A DNA stretch of 64,000 nt from Osedax fenrisi (taxonomy: Eukaryota; Annelida; Polychaeta; Sabellida; Siboglinidae), in assembly GCA_964019155.1 (NCBI GenBank), contig OZ025241.1:93184723-93248722 (forward strand), given 5' to 3'. The notes under the pieces are model-generated. The model saw only the letters and a list, made by a program, of their open reading frames with translations, was not told the origin of the DNA and did no database searches. Below, one piece after another: positions 1 through 14,300 of the stretch (the first letter of the stretch is position 1; every line of letters starts with the position of its first letter). Position numbers and translations under genes: made by a program.

Positions 1-3000
1 AACTACAGCTACAGCTACGGCTACAGCTACTGCTACAGCTACAGCTACTGCTATAGCTACTGCTACAGCTACAGCTACTGCTACTGCTACTGCTACAGCT
101 ACTGCTATAGCTACTGCTACAGCTACAGCTACTGCTACTGCTACAGCTACTGCTACAGCTACTGCTACAGCTACAGCTACTGCTACTGCTACAGCTACTG
201 CTACAGCTACTGCTACTGCTACTGCTACAGCTACTGCTACAGCTACTGCTACAGCTACAGCTACTGCTACAGCTACAGCTACTGCTACTGCTACTGCTAC
301 AGATACTGCTACTGCTACAGCTACTGCTACAACTACAGCTACAGCTACTGCTACAGCTACTGCTACAGCTACTGCTACAGCTACTGCTACTGCTACAGCT
401 ACTGCTACAGCTACTGCTACTGCTACAGCTACTGCTACAGCTACTGCTACTGCTACTGCTACTGCTACAGCTACAGCTACTGCTACTGCTATAGCTACTG
501 CTACAGCTACAGCTACTGCTACTGCTACTGCTACAGATATTGCTACAGCTACTGCTACTGCTACAGCTACTGCTACTGCTACAGCTACTGCTACAGCTAC
601 TGCTACAGCTACTGCTACAGCTACTGCTACAGCTACTGCTACAGCTACTGCTACAGCTACTGCTACTGCTACTGCTACAGCTACTGCTACTGCTACTGCT
701 ATAGCTACAGCTACAGCTACAGCTACTGCTACAGCTACTGCTACAGCTACTGCTACTGCTACTGCTATAGCTACAGCTACAGCTACAGCTACTGCTACAG
801 CTACAGCTACTGCTACTGCTACAGCTACAGCTACAGCTACTACTGCTACTGCTACTGCTACTGCTACTGCTACTACTACAGCTACTGCTACAGCTACTGC
901 TACAGCTACAGCTACTGCTACTGCTACTGCTACTGCTACAGCTACTGCTACAGCTACTGCTACTGCTACTGCTATAGCTACAGCTACAGCTACAGCTACT
1001 GCTACAGCTACAGCTACTGCTACTGCTACAGCTACAGCTACAGCTACTACTGCTACTGCTACAGCTACTGCTACAGCTACTGCTACTGCTACTGCTACAG
1101 CTACTGCTACTGCTACTGCTATAGCTACAGCTACAGCTACAGCTACTGCTACAGCTACTGCTACAGCTACTGCTACTGCTACTGCTACAGCTACTGCTAC
1201 TGCTACTGATACTGCTACTGCTACTGCTATAGCTACAGCTACAGCTACAGCTACTGCTACAGCTACAGCTACAGCTACAGCTACAGCTACTGCTACAGCT
1301 ACAGCTACTGCTACTGCTACAGCTACAGCTACAGCTACTACTGCTACTGCTACAGCTACTGCTACAGCTACTGCTACTGCTACTGCTACAGCTACTGCTA
1401 CTGCTACTGCTATAGCTACAGCTACAGCTACAGCTACTGCTACAGCTACTGCTATAGCTACAGCTACAGCTACAGCTACTGCTACAGCTACAGCTACTGC
1501 TACTGCTACAGCTACAGCTACAGCTACTACTGCTACTGCTACAGCTACTGCTACTGCTACAGCTACTGCTACAGCTACTGCTACAGCTACTGCTACAGCT
1601 ACTGCTACAGCTACTGCTACAGCTACTGCTACAGCTACTGCTACTGCTACTGCTACAGCTACTGCTACTGCTACTGCTATAGCTACAGCTACAGCTACAG
1701 CTACTGCTACAGCTACTGCTACAGCTACTGCTACTGCTACTGCTATAGCTACAGCTACAGCTACAGCTACTGCTACAGCTACAGCTACTGCTACTGCTAC
1801 AGCTACAGCTACAGCTACTACTGCTACTGCTACTGCTACTGCTACTGCTACTACTACAGCTACTGCTACAGCTACTGCTACAGCTACTGCTACTGCTACT
1901 GCTACAGCTACAGCTACAGCTACTGCTACAGCTACAGCTACTGCTACTGCTACTGCTACTGCTACAGCTACTGCTACAGCAGCTACAGCTACAGCTACTG
2001 CTACTACTGCTACTGCTACTGCTACTGATACTGCTACTACTACAGCTTACAGCTACTTGCTATAGCTACTGCTACAGCTACAGCTACTGCTACTGCTACT
2101 GCTACAGCTATGCTACAGCTACAGCTACAGCTACAGCTACGCTACAGCTACAGCTACAGCTTCAGCTACAGTAGCTACTGCTACAGCTACAGCTACAGCT
2201 ACAGCTACAGCTACAGCTACTGCTACAGCTACTGCTACAGCTACAGCTACAGCTACTGCTACTGCTACAGCTACTGCTACAGCTACTGCTACAGCTACTG
2301 CTACAGCTACAGCTACAGCTACAGCTACAGCTACTGCTACAGCTACTGCTACAGCTACAGCTACAGCTACTGCTACTGCTACAGCTACTGCTACAGCTAC
2401 TGCTACAGCTACTGCTACTGCTACAGCTACAGCTACTGCTACAGCTACTGCTACAGCTACTGCTACAGCTACTGCTACAGCTACAGCTACTGCTACAGCT
2501 ACTGCTACAGCTACTGCTACAGCTACAGCTACAGCTACTGCTACTGCTACAGCTACTGCTACAGCTACTGCTACAGCTACTGCTACAGCTACTGCTACTG
2601 CTACAGCTACTGCTACAGCTACTGCTACAGCTACTGCTACTGCTACAGCTACAGCTACTGCTACAGCTACTGCTACAGCTACTGCTACAGCTACAACTAC
2701 AACTACTGCTACAGCTACTGCTACTGCTACTGCTACTACTACAGCTACAGCTACTGCTACAGCTACTGCTACAGCTACTGCTACAGCTACTGCTACAGCT
2801 ACAGCTACAGCTACAGCTACTGCTACAGCTACAGCTACTGCTACAGCTACTGCTACAGCTACAGCTACTGCTACTGCTACTGCTACTGCTACTGCTACAG
2901 CTACTGCTACAGCTACTGCTACAGCTACAGCTACAGCTACTGCTACAGCTACAGCTACTGCTACTGCTACTGCTACAGCTACTGCTACTGCTACTGCTAC

Positions 3001-4189
3001 AGCTACTGCTACAGTTACTGCTACTGCTACAGCTACTGCTACAGCTACTGCTACAGCTACAGCTACTGCTACAGCTACTGCTACAGCTACTGCTACAGCT
3101 ACTGCTACAGCTACTGCTACAGCTACTGCTACAGCTACAGCTACAGCTACTGCTACAGCTACAGCTACTGCTACTGCTACTGCTACAGCTACTGCTACTG
3201 CTACTGCTACAGCTACTGCTACAGTTACTGCTACTGCTACAGCTACTGCTACAGCTACTGCTACTGCTACTGCTACTGCTACAGCTACAGCTACTGCTAC
3301 AGCTACTGCTACTGCTACAGCTACTGCTACAGCTACAGCTACTGCTACTGCTACTGCTACTGCTACAGCTACAGCTACAGCTACTGCTACAGCTACTGCT
3401 ACAGCTACTGCTACAGCTACAGCTACTGCTACAGCTACTGCTACAGCTACTGCTACAGCTACTGCTACAGCTACAGCTACTGCTACAGATATTGCTACAG
3501 CTACTGCTACAGCTACTGCTACAGCTACTGCTACTGCTACAGCTACTGCTACAGCTACAGCTACAGCTACAGCTACTGCTACAGATATTGCTACAGCTAC
3601 TGCTACAGCTACTGCTACAGCTACAGCTACTGCTACAGCTACAGCTACAGCTACTGCTACTGCTACTGCTACAGCTACTGCTACTGCTACTGCTATAGCT
3701 ACAGCTACAGCTACTGCTACTGCTACAGCTACTGCTACTGCTACTGCTACTGCTACTGCTACAGCTACTGCTACTGCTACTGCTACAGCTACTGCTACAG
3801 CTACTGCTACTGCTACTGCTACTGCTACAGCTACTGATACAGATATTGCTACAGCTACAGCTACGGCTACAGCTACTGCTACTGCTACTGCTACAGCTAC
3901 TGCTACTGCTACTGCTACAGATATTGCTACAGCTACTGCTACAGCTACTGCTACAGCTACAGCTACTGCTACTGCTACTGCTACTGCTACAGCTACAGCT
4001 ACAGCTACTGCTACAGCTACAGCTACTGCTACTGCTACTGCTACAGCTACTGCTACTGCTACTGCTACAGCTACTGCTACAGTTACTGCTACTGCTACAG
4101 CTACTGCTACAGCTACTGCTACTGCTACAGCTACTGCTACAGCTACTGCTACAGCTACTGCTACAGCTACAGCTACTGCTACTGCTACT

Positions 4190-6887
4190 GCTACTGCTAC
4201 AGCTACAGCTACAGCTACTGCTACTGCTACTGCTACAGATATTGCTACAGCTACTGCTACAGCTACTGCTACAGCTACAGCTACTGCTACAGCTACTGCT
4301 ACAGCTACTGCTACAGCTACAGCTACTGCTACTGCTACAGCTACAGCTACTGCTACAGCTACAGCTACTGCTACTGCTACAGCTACAGCTACTGCTACTG
4401 CTACAGCTACAGCTACTGCTACAGCTACTGCTACTGCTACAGCTACAGCTACTGCTACTGCTACAGCTACAGCTACAGCTACTACTGCTACTGCTACTGC
4501 TACTGCTACTGCTACTACTACAGCTACAGCTACTGCTATAGCTACTGCTACTGCTACAGCTACAGCTACAGCTACTACTGCTACTGCTACTGCTACTGCT
4601 ACTGCTACTACTACAGCTACAGCTACTGCTATAGCTACTGCTACTGCTACTGCTACAGATATTGCTACAGCTACTGCTACAGCTACTGCTACAGCTACAG
4701 CTACTGCTACAGCTACTGCTACAGCTACTGCTACAGCTACAGCTACTGCTACTGCTACAGCTACAGCTACTGCTACTGCTACAGCTACAGCTACTGCTAC
4801 AGCTACTGCTACTGCTACAGCTACAGCTACTGCTACTGCTACAGCTACAGCTACAGCTACTACTGCTACTGCTACTGCTACTGCTACTGCTACTACTACA
4901 GCTACAGCTACTGCTATAGCTACTGCTACAGCTACAGCTACAGCTACTGCTACTACTGCTACTGCTACTGCTACTGCTACTGCTACTACTACAGCTACAG
5001 CTACTGCTATAGCTACTGCTACAGCTACAGCTACTGCTACTGCTACTGCTACAGATATTGCTACAGCTACTGCTACAGCTACTGCTACTGCTACAGCTAC
5101 TGCTACAGCTACTGCTACTGCTACTGCTACTGCTACAGCTACAGCTACTGCTACTGCTATAGCTACTGCTACAGCTACAGCTACTGCTACTGCTACTGCT
5201 ACAGATATTGCTACAGCTACTGCTACTGCTACAGCTACTGCTACTGCTACAGCTACTGCTACAGCTACTGCTACAGCTACTGCTACAGCTACTGCTACAG
5301 CTACTGCTACAGCTACTGCTACAGCTACTGCTACTGCTACTGCTACAGCTACTGCTACTGCTACTGCTATAGCTACAGCTACAGCTACAGCTACTGCTAC
5401 AGCTACTGCTACTGCTACAGCTACTGCTACAGCTACAGCTACAGCTACTGCTACTGCTACTGCTACAGATATTGCTACAGCTACTGCTACAGCTACTGCT
5501 ACAGCTACAGCTACTGCTACAGCTACTGCTACAGCTACTGCTACAGCTACAGCTACTGCTACAGCTACAGCTACAGCTACAGCTACAGCTACTGCTACAG
5601 CTACAGCTACAGCTACTGCTACAGCTACTGCTACTGCTACTGCTACAGCTACTGCTACAGCTACTGCTACAGCTACTGCTACAGCTACAGCTACAGCTAC
5701 TGCTACTGCTACTGCTACAGATATTGCTACAGCTACTGCTACAGCTACTGCTACAGCTACAGCTACTGCTACAGCTACTGCTACAGCTACTGCTACAGCT
5801 ACAGCTACTGCTACTGCTACAGCTACAGCTACTGCTACAGCTACAGCTACTGCTACTGCTACAGCTACAGCTACTGCTACTGCTACAGCTACAGCTACTG
5901 CTACAGCTACTGCTACTGCTACAGCTACAGCTACTGCTACTGCTACAGCTACAGCTACAGCTACTACTGCTACTGCTACTGCTACTGCTACTGCTACTAC
6001 TACAGCTACAGCTACTGCTATAGCTACTGCTACTGCTACAGCTACAGCTACAGCTACTACTGCTACTGCTACTGCTACTGCTACTGCTACTACTACAGCT
6101 ACAGCTACTGCTATAGCTACTGCTACTGCTACTGCTACAGATATTGCTACAGCTACTGCTACAGCTACTGCTACAGCTACAGCTACTGCTACAGCTACTG
6201 CTACAGCTACTGCTACAGCTACAGCTACTGCTACTGCTACAGCTACAGCTACTGCTACTGCTACAGCTACAGCTACTGCTACAGCTACTGCTACTGCTAC
6301 AGCTACAGCTACTGCTACTGCTACAGCTACAGCTACAGCTACTACTGCTACTGCTACTGCTACTGCTACTGCTACTACTACAGCTACAGCTACTGCTATA
6401 GCTACTGCTACAGCTACAGCTACAGCTACTGCTACTACTGCTACTGCTACTGCTACTGCTACTGCTACTACTACAGCTACAGCTACTGCTATAGCTACTG
6501 CTACAGCTACAGCTACTGCTACTGCTACTGCTACAGATATTGCTACAGCTACTGCTACAGCTACTGCTACTGCTACAGCTACTGCTACAGCTACTGCTAC
6601 TGCTACTGCTACTGCTACAGCTACAGCTACTGCTACTGCTATAGCTACTGCTACAGCTACAGCTACTGCTACTGCTACTGCTACAGATATTGCTACAGCT
6701 ACTGCTACTGCTACAGCTACTGCTACTGCTACAGCTACTGCTACAGCTACTGCTACAGCTACTGCTACAGCTACTGCTACAGCTACTGCTACAGCTACTG
6801 CTACAGCTACTGCTACTGCTACTGCTACAGCTACTGCTACTGCTACTGCTATAGCTACAGCTACAGCTACAGCTACTGCTACAGCTA
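4190..6887. repeat. Segmental tandem duplication within the array, offset 1482 bp
   Basis: About 1.2 kb is repeated at an offset of exactly 1482 bp (about 4190-5405 and 5672-6887). Marker variants fall in register: GATATT at 4238/5720, 4662/6144 and 5054/6536, and TATAGC at 5368/6850. The reading between 4662-4919 and 6144-6401 is identical at the hexamer-code level. The copies stop matching left of about 4190 and right of about 5405. This shows the array grew by kilobase-scale duplication as well as by hexamer slippage. Confidence 0.8.
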
Positions 6888-9344
6888 CTGCTACAGCTAC
6901 TGCTACTGCTACTGCTATAGCTACAGCTACAGCTACAGCTACTGCTACAGCTACAGCTACTGCTACTGCTACAGCTACAGCTACAGCTACTACTGCTACT
7001 GCTACTGCTACTGCTACTGCTACTACTACAGCTACTGCTACAGCTACTGCTACAGCTACAGCTACAGCTACTGCTACAGCTACAGCTACTGCTACTGCTA
7101 CAGCTACAGCTACAGCTACTACTGCTACTGCTACTGCTACTGCTACTGCTACTACTACAGCTACTGCTACAGCTACTGCTACAGCTACAGCTACTGCTAC
7201 TGCTACAGCTACAGCTACTGCTACTGCTACAGCTACAGCTACAGCTACTACTGCTACTGCTACTGCTACTGCTACTGCTACTACTACAGCTACTGCTACA
7301 GCTACTGCTACAGCTACAGCTACTGCTACTGCTACAGCTACAGCTACTGCTACAGCTACAGCTACTGCTACAGCTACAGCTACAGCTACTGCTATAGCTA
7401 CTGCTACAGCTACAGCTACAGCTACTGCTACTACTGCTACTGCTACTGCTACTGCTACTGCTACTACTACAGCTACAGCTACTGCTATAGCTACAGCTAC
7501 TGCTACTGCTACAGCTACTGCTACAGCTACTGCTACAGCTACTGCTACTGCTACTGCTACAGCTACTGCTACAGCTACAGCTACTGCTACTGCTACTGCT
7601 ACTGCTACAGATATTGCTACAGCTACAGCTACTGCTACTGCTACTGCTACAGATATTGCTACAGCTACTGCTACAGCTACTGCTACAGCTACTGCTACAG
7701 CTACAGCTACAGCTACAGCTACTGCTACAGCTACTGCTACAGCTACTGCTACAGCTACAGCTACTGCTACTGCTACTGCTACTGCTACAGCTACAGCTAC
7801 AGCTACTGCTACTGCTACTGCTACAGCTACAGCTACTGCTACTGCTACAGCTACTGCTACAGCTACTGCTACAGCTACTGCTACAGCTACAGCTACTGCT
7901 ACTGCTACTGCTACTGCTACAGCTACAGCTACAGCTACTGCTACAGCTACTGCTACAGCTACTGCTACAGCTACAGCTACAGCTACTGCTACTGCTACTG
8001 CTACAGATATTGCTACAGCTACTGCTACAGCTACTGCTACAGCTACAGCTACTGCTACAGCTACAGCTACAGCTACTGCTACTGCTACTGCTACAGATAT
8101 TGCTACAGCTACTGCTACAGCTACTGCTACAGCTACAGCTACTGCTACAGCTACAGCTACAGCTACTGCTACTGCTACTGCTACAGCTACTGCTACTGCT
8201 ACTGCTATAGCTACAGCTACAGCTACAGCTACTGCTACAGCTACTGCTACTGCTACAGCTACTGCTACAGCTACTGCTACAGCTACTGCTACTGCTACAG
8301 CTACTGCTACTGCTACTGCTATAGCTACAGCTACAGCTACTGCTACAGCTACTGCTACAGCTACAGCTACTGCTACAGCTACAGCTACTGCTACAGCTAC
8401 TGCTACTGCTACTGCTACAGCTACTGCTACAGCTACAGCTACTGCTACTGCTACTGCTACTGCTACAGCTACAGCTACAGCTACTGCTACAGCTACTGCT
8501 ACAGCTACTGCTACAGCTACTGCTACAGCTACAGCTACTGCTACAGCTACTGCTACAGCTACTGCTACAGCTACAGCTACTGCTACTGCTACTGCTACTG
8601 CTACAGCTACAGCTACAGCTACTGCTACAGCTACAGCTACTGCTACTGCTACTGCTACAGCTACTGCTACTGCTACTGCTACAGCTACTGCTACAGTTAC
8701 TGCTACTGCTACAGCTACTGCTACAGCTACTGCTACAGCTACTGCTACAGCTACAGCTACTGCTACTGCTACTGCTACTGCTACAGCTACAGCTACAGCT
8801 ACTGCTACAGCTACTGCTACAGCTACTGCTACAGCTACAGCTACAGCTACTGCTACTGCTACTGCTACAGATATTGCTACAGCTACTGCTACAGCTACTG
8901 CTACAGCTACTGCTACAGATATTGCTACAGCTACTGCTACTGCTACTGCTACTGCTACAGCTACTGATACAGATATTGCTACAGCTACTGCTACTGCTAC
9001 AGCTACAGCTACTGCTACAGCTACAGCTACTGCTACTGCTACAGCTACTACTGCTACTGCTACTGCTACTGCTACTGCTACTACTACAGCTACAGCTACT
9101 GCTACAGCTACAGCTACTGCTACTGCTACAGCTACAGCTACAGCTACTACTGCTACTGCTACTGCTACTGCTACTGCTACTACTACAGCTACAGCTACTG
9201 CTATAGCTACTGCTACAGCTACAGCTACAGCTACTGCTACTACTGCTACTGCTACTGCTACTGCTACTGCTACTACTACAGCTACAGCTACTGCTATAGC
9301 TACTGCTACAGCTACAGCTACTGCTACTGCTACTGCTACAGATA

Positions 9345-11370
9345 TTGCTACAGCTACTGCTACAGCTACTGCTACAGCTACTGCTACTGCTACTGCTACA
9401 GCTACAGCTACTGCTACTGCTACAGCTACTGCTACTGCTACAGCTACTGCTACTGCTACAGCTACAGCTACTGCTACAGCTACTGCTACAGCTACTGCTA
9501 CTGCTACTGCTACTGCTACTGCTACAGCTACTGCTACTGCTACAGCTACTGCTACTGCTACATCTACTGCTACAGCTACTGCTACAGCTACTGCTACTAC
9601 TGCTACTGCTACTGCTACTGCTACTGCTACTACTACAGCTACAGCTACAGCTACTGCTACAGCTACTGCTACAGCTACTGCTACTGCTACAGCTACTGCT
9701 ACAGCTACTGCTACAGCTACTGCTACAGTTACTGCTACTGCTACAGCTACTGCTACAGCTACTGCTACTGCTACAGCTACTGCTACAGCTACTGCTACAG
9801 CTACAGCTACTGCTACTGCTACAGCTACAGCTACAGCTACTACTGCTACTGCTACTGCTACTGCTACTGCTACTACTACAGCTACAGCTACTGCTATAGC
9901 TACTGCTACAGCTACAGCTACAGCTACTGCTACTACTGCTACTGCTACTGCTACTGCTACTGCTACTACTACAGCTACAGCTACTGCTATAGCTACTGCT
10001 ACAGCTACAGCTACTGCTACTGCTACTGCTACAGATATTGCTACAGCTACTGCTACAGCTACTGCTACAGCTACTGCTACAGCTACTGCTACAGCTACAG
10101 CTACTGCTACTGCTACTGCTACAGATATTGCTACAGCTACTGCTACAGCTACTGCTACAGCTACAGCTACTGCTACAGCTACAGCTACTGCTACTGCTAC
10201 AGCTACAGCTACAGCTACTACTGCTACTGCTACTGCTACTGCTACTGCTACTACTACAGCTACAGCTACTGCTATAGCTACTGCTACAGCTACAGCTACA
10301 GCTACTGCTACTGCTACAGCTACAGCTACAGCTACTACTGCTACTGCTACTGCTACTGCTACTGCTACTACTACAGCTACAGCTACTGCTATAGCTACTG
10401 CTACAGCTACAGCTACAGCTACTGCTACTACTGCTACTGCTACTGCTACTGCTACTGCTACTACTACAGCTACAGCTACTGCTATAGCTACTGCTACAGC
10501 TACAGCTACTGCTACTGCTACTGCTACAGATATTGCTACAGCTACTGCTACAGCTACTGCTACAGCTACTGCTACAGCTACTGCTACTGCTACTGCTACA
10601 GCTACAGCTACTGCTACTGCTACAGCTACTGCTACTGCTACAGCTACTGCTACTGCTACAGCTACAGCTACTGCTACAGCTACTGCTACAGCTACTGCTA
10701 CTGCTACAGCTACAGCTACAGCTACTACTGCTACTGCTACTGCTACTGCTACTGCTACTACTACAGCTACAGCTACTGCTATAGCTACTGCTACAGCTAC
10801 AGCTACAGCTACTGCTACTACTGCTACTGCTACTGCTACTGCTACTGCTACTACTACAGCTACAGCTACTGCTATAGCTACTGCTACAGCTACAGCTACT
10901 GCTACTGCTACTGCTACAGATATTGCTACAGCTACTGCTACAGCTACTGCTACAGCTACTGCTACAGCTACTGCTACTGCTACTGCTACAGCTACAGCTA
11001 CTGCTACTGCTACAGCTACTGCTACTGCTACAGCTACTGCTACTGCTACAGCTACAGCTACTGCTACAGCTACTGCTACAGCTACTGCTACTGCTACTGC
11101 TACTGCTACTGCTACAGCTACTGCTACTGCTACAGCTACTGCTACTGCTACATCTACTGCTACAGCTACTGCTACAGCTACTGCTACTACTGCTACTGCT
11201 ACTGCTACTGCTACTGCTACTACTACAGCTACAGCTACAGCTACTGCTACAGCTACTGCTACAGCTACTGCTACTGCTACAGCTACTGCTACAGCTACTG
11301 CTACAGCTACTGCTACAGTTACTGCTACTGCTACAGCTACTGCTACAGCTACTGCTACTGCTACAGCTAC
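9345..11370. repeat. Second segmental duplication within the array, offset 1590 bp
   Basis: Rare variants repeat at a 1590-bp offset: ACATCTAC at 9561/11151 and ACAGTTAC at 9728/11318, with the surrounding A/T code matching over roughly 9345-9790 and 10935-11380. A further copy of the beginning of this block starts near 10533, 390 bp before 10923, and contains one extra 12-bp insertion relative to the 9345 copy. Confidence 0.75.
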
Positions 11371-14300
11371 TGCTACAGCTACTGCTACAGCTACTGCTAC
11401 AGCTACAGCTACTGCTACTGCTACTGCTACTGCTACAGCTACAGCTACAGCTACTGCTACAGCTACTGCTACAGCTACTGCTACAGCTACAGCTACAGCT
11501 ACTGCTACTGCTACTGCTACAGATATTGCTACAGCTACTGCTACAGCTACTGCTACAGCTACTGCTACAGCTACTGCTACAGCTACTGCTACAGCTACTG
11601 CTACAGCTACTGCTACAGCTACTGCTACTGCTACAGCTACTGCTACAGCTACTGCTACAGCTACTGCTACAGCTACAGCTACTGCTACTGCTACTGCTAC
11701 TGCTACAGCTACAGCTACAGCTACTGCTACAGCTACTGCTACAGCTACTGCTACTGCTACTGCTACTGCTACAGCTACTGATACAGATATTGCTACAGCT
11801 ACAGCTACGGCTACAGCTACTGCTACAGCTACTGCTACAGCTACTGCTACAGCTACAGCTACTGCTACAGCTACAACTACAGCTACAGCTACTGCTACAG
11901 CTACAGCTACTGCTACAGCTACAGCTACTGCTACTGCTACAGCTACAGCTACAGCTACTACTGCTACTGCTACTGCTACTGCTACTGCTACTACTACAGC
12001 TACAGCTACTGCTATAGCTACTGCTACAGCTACAGCTACAGCTACTGCTACTACTGCTACTGCTACTGCTACTGCTACTGCTACTACTACAGCTACAGCT
12101 ACTGCTATAGCTACTGCTACAGCTACAGCTACTGCTACTGCTACTGCTACAGATATTGCTACAGCTACTGCTACTGCTACTGCTACATCTACTGCTACAG
12201 CTACTGCTACAGCTACTGCTACTGCTACTGCTACTGCTACTACTACAGCTACTGCTACAGCTACTGCTACAGCTACAGCTACTGCTACAGCTACAGCTAC
12301 AGCTACTGCTATAGCTACTGCTACAGCTACAGCTACAGCTACTGCTACTACTGCTACTGCTACTGCTACTGCTACTGCTACTACTACAGCTACAGCTACT
12401 GCTATAGCTACTGCTACAGCTACAGCTACTGCTACTGCTACTGCTACAGATATTGCTACAGCTACTGCTACAGCTACTGCTACAGCTACTGCTACAGCTA
12501 CTGCTACAGCTACTGCTACAGCTACTGCTACAGCTACTGCTACAGCTACAGCTACTGCTACTGCTACTGCTACTGCTACAGCTACAGCTACAGCTACTGC
12601 TACAGCTACTGCTACAGCTACTGCTACTGCTACAGCTACTGCTACAGCTACTGCTACAGCTACTGCTACTGCTACAGCTACTGCTACAGCTACTGCTACA
12701 GCTACTGCTACAGCTACTGCTACAGCTACAGCTACTGCTACTGCTACTGCTACTGCTACAGCTACAGTTACAGCTACTGCTACAGCTACTGCTACAGCTA
12801 CTGCTACTGCTACAGCTACTGCTACAGCTACTGCTACAGCTACTGCTACTGCTACAGCTACTGCTACAGCTACTGCTACAGCTACTGCTACAGCTACTGC
12901 TACAGCTACTGCTACAGCTACTGCTACAGCTACTGCTACAGCTACAGCTACTGCTACTGCTACTGCTACTGCTACAGCTACAGCTACAGCTACTGCTACA
13001 GCTACTGCTACAGCTACTGCTACTGCTACAGCTACTGCTACAGCTACTGCTACAGCTACTGCTACTGCTACAGCTACTGCTACAGCTACTGCTACAGCTA
13101 CTGCTACAGCTACTGCTACAGCTACTGCTACAGCTACTGCTACAGTTACTGCTACTGCTACAGCTACTGCTACAGCTATTGCTACAGCTACAGCTACAGC
13201 TACTGCTACAGCTACTGCTACTGCTACAGCTACTGCTACAGCTACTGCTACAGCTACTGCTACAGCTACAGCTACTGCTACTGCTACTGCTACTGCTACA
13301 GCTACAGCTACAGCTACTGCTACAGCTACTGCTACAGCTACTGCTACAGCTACTGCTACAGCTACAGCTACAGCTACTGCTACTGCTACTGCTACAGATA
13401 TTGCTACAGCTACTGCTACAGCTACTGCTACAGCTACTGCTACAGCTACTGCTACAGCTACTGCTACAGCTACTGCTACAGCTACTGCTACAGCTACTGC
13501 TACTGCTACAGCTACTGCTACAGCTACTGCTACAGCTACTGCTACAGCTACAGCTACTGCTACAGCTACTGCTACTGCTACAGCTACTGCTACAGCTACT
13601 GCTACAGCTACTGCTACAGCTACAGCTACTGCTACTGCTACTGCTACTGCTACAGCTACAGCTACAGCTACTGCTACAGCTACTGCTACAGCTACTGCTA
13701 CAGCTACAGCTACAGCTACTGCTACTGCTACAGCTACAGCTACTGCTACTGCTACTGCTACAGCTACTGCTACTGCTACTGCTACTGCTACAGCTACAGC
13801 TACAGCTACAGCTACTGCTACTGCTACTGCTACAGATATTGCTACAGCTACTGCTACAGCTACTGCTACAGCTACTGCTACAGCTACTGCTACAGCTACT
13901 GCTACAGCTACTGCTACAGCTACTGCTACAGCTACTGCTACTGCTACAGCTACTGCTACAGCTACTGCTACAGCTACTGCTACAGCTACTGCTACAGCTA
14001 CAGCTACTGCTACTGCTACTGCTACTGCTACAGCTACAGCTACAGCTACTGCTACAGCTACTGCTACAGCTACTGCTACTGCTACTGCTACTGCTACAGC
14101 TACTGATACAGATATTGCTACAGCTACAGCTACGGCTACAACTACTGCTACAGCTACAGCTACAGCTACTGCTACAGCTACAGCTACAGCTACAGCTACA
14201 GCTACTGCTACTGCTACAGCTACTGCTACAGCTACTGCTACAGCTACAGCTACTGCTACAGCTACTGCTACAGCTACTGCTACAGCTACAGCTACTGCTA

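Noticed and set aside
2110..3837. (Tyr-Ser/Cys)n 575-codon plus-strand frame with a real ATG
   Set aside because: The ATG arises from a one-base deletion inside the array; the rest is pure hexamer translation.
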